The position numbers and the translations under genes were made by a program. Source: Thalassoglobus polymorphus (GTDB lineage: Bacteria > Planctomycetota > Planctomycetia > Planctomycetales > Planctomycetaceae). From it: a DNA stretch of 64,000 nucleotides. Each line of letters opens with the position of its first letter. Positions within the stretch are counted from its first letter, which is position 1. Location: NCBI RefSeq assembly GCF_007744255.1, contig NZ_CP036267.1:3723500-3787499 (forward strand), given 5' to 3'. Shown one piece after another: positions 56,913-64,000 of the stretch. The notes under the pieces are model-generated. The model made no database searches. It was not told where the DNA came from and saw only the letters and a program-made list of their open reading frames with translations.

Positions 56913-58256
56913 ATGGACTCAAACAGCACAGCGCCAACGAACCGACGTCACCTCGTTTTTTGGCTGGCTTCGGCGACATCGTTTTTTCTGTACACACATC
57001 GCTATGCATGGAATTTAATTCGCCCGGAATTGCAAAAGGAATATGGCCTTAGCAACACCGCCCTTGAAGGACTCGGGACTGCGTTCTATGCGACATACAC
57101 TCTCGGTTCGATTCCAAGTGGAGTCGTGATCGATATGTTCGGTCCGCACATCTTTTTGTTTGTGATTATCCTGATCTGGTCAATCACACTTCCGTTACAC
57201 GGAGTCACGGGAAATTTGCTGGGGCTGGGGAGTGTTCGTTTACTCTTCGGAGCTGCCCAGACCGGTACCTATCCAGCATTGGGACAAGTCACCCGAACAT
57301 GGTTTCCGCGATCAGGGAGAACACAAATTCAGGGTTGGGTCGCAAGCTTCTTCGGTCGAGGCGGAGCGGCGTTCTCGTCAATATTGATGGGTACAATCTT
57401 AATGGGTTTCTGCGGGTTCTCATGGAGAATGGCACTCGTCCTGATGTCGATCCCCGGAATCGTGTTTGCCGGTCTCTTTCTCTATTACTTCAGGAACACT
57501 CCAGAGGACGATCCTCATACGAATGAAGCGGAACGGAATTTGATTCGTGGAGATGAAAAAGTTTCGACAAGTTCACGAAACGTCATTTCAGCCAAGGTCG
57601 CTTTGAAGAATATCAGCTTGCGGATCATGGTTGTCCAGCAGTTCATGAATGCCGGAGCTGACGTCGTTTACACCTTGATTCTTGGAAGCTTCTTCAAGTC
57701 GCTGGGCGTTGAAAAGATGACGGACCTGGGTTGGATGGTGAGCCTCCCGTTGGTCGGCGGAGCTGTTGGAGGAGTCGTCGGCGGAATCCTGAACGACTGG
57801 TTGATCCCTCGTCTGGGCAGCCGTTGGGGGCGTTCGCTAGTTGGGTTTGTTGCGAAGTCTCTGGCTGCGGCAGCTCTGTTTGTTGCGATCAGTCAACCGA
57901 CTCCCGAACGTGTGGCGGTCGGCTTGTTCTTTGTGAAGTTCTTTACTGACTGGACTCAGCCGACTGTCTGGGGCACAGCGACCGATATTGGTGGTCGTTT
58001 TTCTGCGACTGTATTCAGCATCGTGAATACCGCTGGAAACGCGGGAGGATTCATCATGCCGCTGATCTTCGGACCGCTCCTTGATATTTACTCCACAAGT
58101 ACCATGGTCGATGGGGTAGCAGTCACCCACACGAACTTCACTCCCATGTTCATCATTGTCGGCGTGTTTTACATCGGAGCCGGCATCTGCTGGCTTATGG
58201 TCGATTGCACCAAAAGCGTAGATGTTCCTGATGAAAGCATCCCTGCTGAAGCCTAA
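56913..58256 (+). CDS. MFS transporter, anion:cation symporter (ACS) type
   Basis: Twelve membrane segments in 447 residues. The N-terminal HLVFWLASATSFFLYTHRYA and LGSIPSGVVIDMFGPHIFLF correspond to the ACS-family signature after helix 2. WFPRSGRTQIQGWVASFFGR and YYFRNTPEDDPHTNEAERNL are typical of organic-acid (galactonate, glucarate, phthalate-like) carriers. It probably imports the substrate of the adjacent hydrolase, deacylase and enolase-superfamily genes. A weak hairpin (CAGGAGG/CCTCCTG) follows at about 58270-58301. Confidence 0.85.
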   Translation: MDSNSTAPTNRRHLVFWLASATSFFLYTHRYAWNLIRPELQKEYGLSNTALEGLGTAFYATYTLGSIPSGVVIDMFGPHIFLFVIILIWSITLPLHGVTGNLLGLGSVRLLFGAAQTGTYPALGQVTRTWFPRSGRTQIQGWVASFFGRGGAAFSSILMGTILMGFCGFSWRMALVLMSIPGIVFAGLFLYYFRNTPEDDPHTNEAERNLIRGDEKVSTSSRNVISAKVALKNISLRIMVVQQFMNAGADVVYTLILGSFFKSLGVEKMTDLGWMVSLPLVGGAVGGVVGGILNDWLIPRLGSRWGRSLVGFVAKSLAAAALFVAISQPTPERVAVGLFFVKFFTDWTQPTVWGTATDIGGRFSATVFSIVNTAGNAGGFIMPLIFGPLLDIYSTSTMVDGVAVTHTNFTPMFIIVGVFYIGAGICWLMVDCTKSVDVPDESIPAEA

Positions 58257-58362
58257 GCAATGGAACTCGCAGGAGGCCGGGCCTGTTCTTACCTCCTGGG
58301 GCTGAATTTGACTTACTCAAAATGATTGTCACGACAAAACAGTTCAACCTGAAAGAACGAAA

Positions 58363-59373
58363 ATGGTCATCAATACACTCAACTTCGAAGCCCCGGGAAA
58401 GCAGCAGAGTTTCCTTCGTGTTCCGTACTCACATAACCTCGGAGGCTGGGCCAATGTGATGATCCCCATCACGACGGTCGCTTCCGGCGAAGGTCCGACA
58501 GTCCTCGTGATGGGCGGAAATCATGGAGATGAATATCAGGGACAAATCGCAGCGATGAAACTCGCCCGTGAACTTACTCCCGAAATGGTCACCGGTCGAA
58601 TCATTATCATCCCATCGTTGAATTTTCCTGCTGCACGGGCTGCAACCCGCCTCTCTCCACTGGATGGGAAGAATCTAAATCGCTCCTTTCCCGGAGAACC
58701 TGAGGGGAGCGTCACCAGCCAAATCGCTCATTATTTGACAACTGTTTTATTTCCAATGAGCGATGTCGTCATCGATCTTCATTCCGGGGGGCGAAGCATG
58801 GAATTCGAACCGTGTGCCCATATGCACCTGGTGGACGACAAAGAACAGCGACAGAAGATGCTCGCTGCCATGCTTGCCTGGAATACAGACTTTGCGTTTC
58901 TTTACGCCGACATCGCCGGCACAGGCCTGCTCCCGGTTGAAGCGGAGAATCAGGGTAAGCTCGTGGTCACGACGGAACTTGGCGGAGGTGAGGCGGTCCC
59001 GGCACACATTCACCAGATTGCAGAATCGGGCCTGAAGAACGTGCTGATCCACGTCGGAGCCATTCATGGAGAAGAACAAACCCGCGAAAGTCTCGGTAAG
59101 CCTCCTACAATTCTCACTCAGGCACTCGACGCTGAAGATTACATTCTCGCTCCCGAGTCGGGCATCTTTGAAGTGAAATTTGAGCTGGGAACAAAAGTTC
59201 AAAAAGGAGACTGCGTCGGCCTGATCCATCACATGGAACGCCCTGATCGCGAGCCTGAACAACTCATCGCTCGCAGTACAGGATATTTGATGACCATGCG
59301 TTCTCCCTGCTTAACCCAGCAAGGAGATTGCGTGATTGTCGTAGCACAAGAGGTCGACATAAACTCGCTGTGA
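58363..59373 (+). CDS. M14/AstE-type deacylase (DoeB/aspartoacylase-like)
   Basis: A zinc deacylase of 336 residues. The zinc ligands are in VLVMGGNHGDEYQGQIAAM (His, Glu) and VVIDLHSGGRSMEFEP (His). GKNLNRSFPGEPEGSVTSQI carries the Asn-Arg substrate pair of the AstE/aspartoacylase family. The C-terminal beta domain (EDYILAPESGIFEVKFELG) is common in the DoeB-like N-acetyl-diaminobutyrate deacetylases. It removes an acyl group from an amino-acid-like substrate. It follows the MFS gene and is convergent with DUF1501. The TGA stop is the first triplet of a MITE-1. Confidence 0.85.
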   Translation: MVINTLNFEAPGKQQSFLRVPYSHNLGGWANVMIPITTVASGEGPTVLVMGGNHGDEYQGQIAAMKLARELTPEMVTGRIIIIPSLNFPAARAATRLSPLDGKNLNRSFPGEPEGSVTSQIAHYLTTVLFPMSDVVIDLHSGGRSMEFEPCAHMHLVDDKEQRQKMLAAMLAWNTDFAFLYADIAGTGLLPVEAENQGKLVVTTELGGGEAVPAHIHQIAESGLKNVLIHVGAIHGEEQTRESLGKPPTILTQALDAEDYILAPESGIFEVKFELGTKVQKGDCVGLIHHMERPDREPEQLIARSTGYLMTMRSPCLTQQGDCVIVVAQEVDINSL

Positions 59374-59473
59374 AGCAGCTTACGAAATCGCATTCGCAAT
59401 CTGCCTCGTAGCATCAGTGTATGGACTTGTGAGAACGTACTACACGGACGAGAAATGCATTGGAAATGCTTAA
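59371..59473 (+). mobile_element. MITE-1 copy that forms the whole gap between two convergent genes
   Basis: The 103-bp element spans from TGAAGCAGCTTACG to GGAAATGCTTAA. Its first three bases are the TGA of the deacylase gene, and TTA at 59470-59472 is the TAA stop of DUF1501 on the other strand. CATCAGTGTATGGACTTGTG and ACGTACTACACGGACGAGAA match the reverse complement of 1017-1120. Confidence 0.8.
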
Positions 59474-60876
59474 GCAAGGATCTCGTGAATCACGTGCCCA
59501 TGCACGTCGGTGAGACGAACATCCCGGCCACTGTAACGGTAAGTCAGTTGTTCATGGTTGACTCCCATCTGATGCAGGACCGTCGCCCAGAGATCGTAGA
59601 TGGTCCGTTTCTGCCCGACCACATGGTATCCATATTCGTCGGTCGCGCCATGAATAGTGCCCCCTTTGATTCCTCCACCAGCCATCCAGACTGTAAATCC
59701 GAAAGCGTTATGGTCCCGTCCATCCGATCCTTGTGAGAAAGGAGTTCGCCCGAATTCTCCGGCCCAGATTACGATCGTCTGGTCCAGCAAACCACGCAAT
59801 CTGAGATCTTTAAGAAGCCCACCAATCGGTTGATCGACCTGCATCGCCATGTTGCGATGTCCCACTTCCAACCGGCCATGTTGATCCCAGGGGTTTGCGG
59901 CTTGACTTCCTCCGGGAGTTTGCGGCAAGCAAGTCAGTTCGACAAAACGCACGCCGCTTTCAACCAACTTTCTGGCGAGCAGACACTGCTTTCCATAACC
60001 AGCAGTTTGCGAATTGTCCGAAAAAATGCCGTACATTTCCTGTGTCGACTTTGATTCTGTCGATAAGTCAACGAGTTCCGGAATCGCAGTCTGCATCTGA
60101 TAAGCAGTTTCATAATTGCGGATGGCAGCTTCGACTTGTGAATCGTGCGCGACTCGCTTGGAGAACTGTTTGTCCAGATTCGAGATTAGCGACAAACGCT
60201 CTCGTTGAATGACGTCTGCTTCACGAGGACGAATATTGGCAACCGACTCAGCCCCGTCGATCTGAACAATGGACGCCTGATGCTGAGCTGGAAGATAGCC
60301 GCTGCTCCACTGTCCGACTCCTCCATGTGGAACACCTGATCCTCCACTTTTCAGAACGACATACCCGGGAACATTTTTGTTTTCCGTACCGAGTCCATAG
60401 TTGATCCAAGCACCAGCGCTGGCGTGTCCGATGAAAGGAAATCCAGTATGGAAGAAGAAGTTCCCTTGAGCATGCTCGTTCACAGTACTCGTCATCGAGC
60501 GGATGACCGCAAGTTCGTCGACCGACTCTGCGACATGGGGAAACATCGAACTCACAGGAATTCCTGATTCCCCATACTGCTTAAACGAAAACGGACTCGG
60601 AAAAATGTTGCCGTTATTGTTGAACTGTGTTCGTTCAACTTTCACAGGCATCGGCTTGCCAGCTTCTTTTTGCAAACGTGGCTTCGGATCAAAGGAGTCA
60701 ATGTGCGAAACCCCACCGGACATGTAGCACAAAATGACATTCTTTGCTTTGGCTGAATGATGATTTCCCTGAACCTCCGCTGCACTGGCCTCATGCAAGA
60801 GTTGCGACATCGCCAACCATCCAAATCCGGATGAGCCCGCTTGCAAGATCTGACGTCGTGAAATTTGTGGAAACAT
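59470..60876 (-). CDS. DUF1501 Tat-exported protein (sulfatase-like fold)
   Basis: The twin-arginine signal [19 protein letters not shown] (Arg 7-8) precedes the DUF1501 body, 468 residues. Conserved blocks are [20 protein letters not shown], the asparagine/histidine-rich [19 protein letters not shown], and the C-terminal [20 protein letters not shown] with [23 protein letters not shown]1501 proteins are relatives of alkaline-phosphatase/sulfatase enzymes and in planctomycetes pair with a DUF1553 protein, which is the upstream gene here. Their substrates are unknown. Confidence 0.92.
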   Translation of the reverse strand: MFPQISRRQILQAGSSGFGWLAMSQLLHEASAAEVQGNHHSAKAKNVILCYMSGGVSHIDSFDPKPRLQKEAGKPMPVKVERTQFNNNGNIFPSPFSFKQYGESGIPVSSMFPHVAESVDELAVIRSMTSTVNEHAQGNFFFHTGFPFIGHASAGAWINYGLGTENKNVPGYVVLKSGGSGVPHGGVGQWSSGYLPAQHQASIVQIDGAESVANIRPREADVIQRERLSLISNLDKQFSKRVAHDSQVEAAIRNYETAYQMQTAIPELVDLSTESKSTQEMYGIFSDNSQTAGYGKQCLLARKLVESGVRFVELTCLPQTPGGSQAANPWDQHGRLEVGHRNMAMQVDQPIGGLLKDLRLRGLLDQTIVIWAGEFGRTPFSQGSDGRDHNAFGFTVWMAGGGIKGGTIHGATDEYGYHVVGQKRTIYDLWATVLHQMGVNHEQLTYRYSGRDVRLTDVHGHVIHEILA

Positions 60877-60922
60877 GTTGAACTCACTCTCGCAATTCTT
60901 GAAAACTGGATCTTGGTTTCAA

Positions 60923-61026
60923 TAGAGCATTTTTAATGATTGTCTTGCCCGGAAAGGCCACTTTTATGACGACATGAACTTCTCTCTACGAGGCAGATCC
61001 TGCAAACCAATTCGAAAGATGCTCTA
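60923..61026 (-). mobile_element. MITE-1 copy (104 bp), the best-conserved inverted ends
   Basis: Starts TAGAGCATTTTTAATGA and ends GAAAGATGCTCTA; the ends match at 11 of the first 12 positions when inverted. A MITE-2 follows at 61028 with no gap. Both lie between the DUF1553 and DUF1501 genes of the same strand. Confidence 0.85.
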
Positions 61027-61027
61027 T

Positions 61028-61102
61028 AACCAGTCCGAAAACCTCTGGAATAGCCGCTTGCCTCAACATTTGAGTGTGCAATATCAGGTTTCAGGACCAG
61101 TT
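61028..61102 (-). mobile_element. MITE-2 copy (75 bp) with clear terminal inverted repeats
   Basis: Flanks CTAT (61024-61027) and CTAA (61103-61106). Left end AACCAGTCCGAAAACCT and inverted right end AACTGGTCCTGAAACCT match at 13 of 17 positions. This copy gives the cleanest view of the family ends. Confidence 0.85.
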
Positions 61103-61143
61103 CTAAAAAATGGCTTATCGGTTTTCCCTCACTCTTCTGTTCT

Positions 61144-64000
61144 CTACTGGATGTACAGGAATTCTTTGAGATTGAACAAAGCATGTGCAAAGTCCGCCCA
61201 TTCCTGATCTGGTTCTGGTGGCTTACCGAGTTGAGCCAATTCTGCCTGCAGTTGCTCAATCTGCTTCTGAGAGTTTTGAACTGTTCCAAGTTGTTGAGAA
61301 GAAAGAGCTGCGAGAACTTCACGGTCAGAAACGTAACCGGCCTTCCCGCTTGCAATCGCTTGGACTTCATCTGGATTCAAAGCTCGGTCATACAATCTCG
61401 CTTCCAGAATTTTCCCGGAGAGCAATCGATTTCCACTGGGATTGCCGTGGCGAAGACCGAAGAGGATTTGGGTTTTGCCTGCCTGAAACTGGTACGCTTC
61501 GCTCTTCCGATACAATTTTCCATATGGTTTTCCATTTCGAAAGCCCTGAATTGTTCCATCTTCAGCATAGGTAATGGCAATATGAACCGGCCGTTCGGCG
61601 GCTTCCGTTTCCGCTGTTCCGGCGAATGGAAGCGTCCTGGCGAAATTGTTTGACCCTGCAAGCCAATGCCCGGCTTTCTGTTCCCCAAACACTATGGCAT
61701 CAAAATATGTCCCGGAAAGATCTTGAATTGAAACAAGTCCGCCGCCGCGTTGATCAAGGTTTGTCAGTTGGACAACTGCTTCCAAAGTTTTCGCTTTGAT
61801 CGCCACTTCAATTGGAGTGGTAGCAACATGACTCTGCCCGTCGAGAATGAGAGCTCCATCCTCAATTTTCGCCCCTCCTTTTGCTTTACCATGTAGATTT
61901 CCAATGCTGTCCTGAAAATCTTTTTCGAAGGTCCATTCAGCAATCGGGGCGCCAATTGGAACTTCCGACTGGGGCCCCGTTTGCTTTGCTGTCGCCAGCC
62001 GTTGACGAGTCGGTGTCAGAATTGAAGAGATCTCCTGAGAAAGAGCTTTCACTTCATTTTCGATTTGCTGATGCTGCGCAAGGGCCTCTTGATAGAGCCC
62101 CCGTGATCGCTTCAGATAATTTTCAGCTGAGCTCAATTCTGTTTCACTCGGAGGACGGCCGAGTGCTGCCAGAGTCATTCTTTTAATGTTCATTCGATCA
62201 GAGTTCACCCGGTCAGCATCTCTCTTCGAAAGAGTTTGTGCTGCGAACTGCTTTGCTGCCGCGATGACAAATGGATCATTCAAAAGGGTGAGTGACTGGG
62301 CGGGGACATTTGTGATATCCCGACGACCTTTCGTGGCGAAAGGGACAGGGAAATCAAACGTCTCTAGAAATGGATTTAGCGAATTTCTACGAACTGACAA
62401 ATAGAGACTTCGTCGTGGGATTTTCGTGGCATTGCCAACAGGTCGCCCGAACATTTTCTTGTCGAGAACTCCAGAGATTGACAATAGCGAATCACGCAGC
62501 ACCTCAGCTTCGAGCCGCCGAATGTTGGCGTGTGAAAGCAACCGGTTCTCTGGATCAATATCTCGCGATTTCGCTGTCGGTAAGGATTTCAGTTGCCATG
62601 TTTTTGTCAGGACGATTTCACGTATTAACGATTTGATTGACCACCCGTTGTTTCGAAATCGAACCGCCAGTTCATCGAGCAACTCGGGATGCGAAGGCTT
62701 CTCTCCCAACTGACCAAAGTTGTCCACCGTTCGTACAAGCCCCGCCCCAAAAAGATAATGCCAGAGACGATTCACAGCGACCCGACTCGTGAGCGGATTG
62801 TCCTCCCGAACGAGATCGCCCGCAAGCTGAAGTCGTCCACTCAATTCGGTTTCGTATGGTGTCGGGTCGATCGCTTCCAGAAATCGTCGGGAGACGACTG
62901 CCCCCGGTTGATGATGATTACCCAGGATGAACAACGCCTGGTCAGCAGCGTCCGCTTCAAGTAGACCCGGAACACGATTCGGAAGAGGAATCGACTCTTC
63001 AAGTTGTTGATATTTGCGCAGAAGAGCTGCGAGTTCCGAATCCTGATCGTCCAGCGAATTCAGGAGTTTCAATTTTCGACAAGCTTCGATCAAACGTACT
63101 TGTGCTTCACTCGCCTCATCCGCTTTCCAGCTATGAATCGCCTTACGCAGTGCGATTACATATCGATCACTGAGTTCTTCTGCAGTTGTGATTTTGACTG
63201 ATCCCTGATCTCGAAAAACCGCATCGTAAGCAGCGGCTTCAAGCGGAGGCTGAAAAGTCCCTTTGGGGGCCAATACGGCATTGCGAATACCGAACCAGGA
63301 ACGGTCGACATCTTTTACAAGGACGGCAGTGTCGGGGGCTGTGTTGATCTCAATATGCAGACTGTCTCCGTCCCAATAAGTCAGATCGTATTTTTGCCAT
63401 CGCCACTTCCCGTCATTCAGAGTCGTAAAAGGATAAACATTTCCACGGCGAGGATAGTTCTGCACAACATACCGGAGCAACGACTGACCATTCCCGGCGA
63501 CCTGAACCCAAAGCTCAAATTCGCCATACAATTCAAAGTTTGGGGAAGAAAAAATATTGCGATGTTTTGTCGAAAGCAGATGCGAATAGACACCCGCAGG
63601 CAGAAGTGGCGATATTCTCTCTCCATCTGCAAAGAGTGCAAAATCGCCGGCACGAGCCGGTTCGTTTGCAGTTCCATTTCCGTGAGCAAACCATTTCTCA
63701 AAGTCCGTTTGATTCGTCAAATCCCAAGCAGAACTCCCCGGTGGAAGATCCAATTCTTGCCGCGACTGCGATTCTCGCACCAGATTGCCGAACTCCTCAG
63801 CACCTTGATTCAACGCGGTAAAGGGGGAGAGCAGGTCAACCTCTTGAGGTGCTTTCTTTTGCAAAGCAGTTTGCTGTACCCGCTTAGAGAAACCGTCTAA
63901 CGATTTCAACCAGTTGTCTGCGACAAGGGTTCGTACGTCACGCTTGATTTGCTTGAGTTGCACCTGCAGTTCATGTTGTTGGGGAGTAAAGCTTGCGTCT
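61144..64000 (-). CDS. DUF1553 (PSD1) protein with inserted LamG domain, N-terminus outside window
   Basis: The frame is open through the right edge of the window, so the N-terminus (normally a signal peptide, haem c domain and DUF1549) is missing; 952 codons are visible. A carbohydrate-binding-like region near 63700-63300 (GDFALFADGERISPLLPAGV) is followed by the DUF1553 core: RVAVNRLWHYLFGAGLVRTV, NNGWSIKSLIREIVLTKTWQ, NIRRLEAEVLRDSLLSISG, NVPAQSLTLLNDPFVIAAAK. A LamG/concanavalin-type domain (about 61950-61380, IAEWTFEKDFQDSIGNLHGK to KILEARLYDRALNPDEVQAI) interrupts the end. The usual DUF1553 tail FAHALFNLKEFLYIQ appears after it. Partner of DUF1501. Confidence 0.88.
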   Translation of the reverse strand, partial: DASFTPQQHELQVQLKQIKRDVRTLVADNWLKSLDGFSKRVQQTALQKKAPQEVDLLSPFTALNQGAEEFGNLVRESQSRQELDLPPGSSAWDLTNQTDFEKWFAHGNGTANEPARAGDFALFADGERISPLLPAGVYSHLLSTKHRNIFSSPNFELYGEFELWVQVAGNGQSLLRYVVQNYPRRGNVYPFTTLNDGKWRWQKYDLTYWDGDSLHIEINTAPDTAVLVKDVDRSWFGIRNAVLAPKGTFQPPLEAAAYDAVFRDQGSVKITTAEELSDRYVIALRKAIHSWKADEASEAQVRLIEACRKLKLLNSLDDQDSELAALLRKYQQLEESIPLPNRVPGLLEADAADQALFILGNHHQPGAVVSRRFLEAIDPTPYETELSGRLQLAGDLVREDNPLTSRVAVNRLWHYLFGAGLVRTVDNFGQLGEKPSHPELLDELAVRFRNNGWSIKSLIREIVLTKTWQLKSLPTAKSRDIDPENRLLSHANIRRLEAEVLRDSLLSISGVLDKKMFGRPVGNATKIPRRSLYLSVRRNSLNPFLETFDFPVPFATKGRRDITNVPAQSLTLLNDPFVIAAAKQFAAQTLSKRDADRVNSDRMNIKRMTLAALGRPPSETELSSAENYLKRSRGLYQEALAQHQQIENEVKALSQEISSILTPTRQRLATAKQTGPQSEVPIGAPIAEWTFEKDFQDSIGNLHGKAKGGAKIEDGALILDGQSHVATTPIEVAIKAKTLEAVVQLTNLDQRGGGLVSIQDLSGTYFDAIVFGEQKAGHWLAGSNNFARTLPFAGTAETEAAERPVHIAITYAEDGTIQGFRNGKPYGKLYRKSEAYQFQAGKTQILFGLRHGNPSGNRLLSGKILEARLYDRALNPDEVQAIASGKAGYVSDREVLAALSSQQLGTVQNSQKQIEQLQAELAQLGKPPEPDQEWADFAHALFNLKEFLYIQ

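Overview
The window looks like chromosomal DNA of a planctomycete (Planctomycetaceae/Planctomycetales type), roughly half G+C by eye. The diagnostic genes are a DUF1501 Tat protein beside a DUF1553 protein, a DUF1592-family cytochrome c, an ECF sigma/anti-sigma pair, large AsmA-like and DUF11 proteins, and secreted ceramidase-like and C45 hydrolases. No phage, plasmid, tRNA, rRNA or CRISPR signal was seen, and no transposase.

Layout. 1-5.2 kb: truncated cytochrome c protein, secreted ceramidase-like hydrolase, a 59-residue small protein, and a secreted C45 acyltransferase-like protein. 5.6-11.1 kb: truD, a zinc-ribbon membrane protein, a PDZ protein, anti-sigma and ECF sigma. 11.6-14.7 kb: Tad/Flp-type secretin, Gly-rich lipoprotein and TPR lipoprotein, divergent from the sigma operon. 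15-20.4 kb: nadA, gltA and a Ycf46-like AAA+ protein. 20.6-23.8 kb: receiver protein, HD-GYP phosphodiesterase, GNAT acetyltransferase. 24-30.2 kb (minus): DUF2760, Hsp70-like and a 1191-residue Pro-rich DUF11 protein. 31.2-38 kb: STAS protein, GspE/PilB-like ATPase, AsmA-like protein, GT-C glycosyltransferase. 38.3-44.9 kb: mdh, quinone-oxidoreductase-like protein, SMP-30 protein, queC, pgpA/Rieske pair, GT2. 45.2-47.4 kb: tdh and a threonine-dehydratase-like enzyme. 47.5-51.7 kb: MFS transporter and amtB with two PII genes behind a sigma-54 promoter. 51.9-53.9 kb: trpS and pyrD. 54.2-59.4 kb: a putative catabolic cluster (enolase-superfamily enzyme, cytosolic ceramidase-like amidohydrolase, ACS-type MFS transporter, M14-type deacylase). 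59.5-64 kb: DUF1501 and a truncated DUF1553/LamG protein.

The most unusual signal is between the genes. Two families of short palindromic elements, read here as MITEs, occupy much of the intergenic space. MITE-1 is 103-104 bp with ends TAGAGCA; MITE-2 is 74-75 bp with about 17-bp inverted ends and appears to target CTAG/YTAR. One MITE-1 copy carries a MITE-2 at its hairpin apex, and the empty-site counterpart is also in this window, giving an exact 74+4 bp insertion. Several copies begin or end exactly on the stop codon of a neighbouring gene, and one supplies the stop codons of two convergent genes at once. This suggests an element whose target or terminal sequence carries stop codons and so tolerates landing at gene ends.
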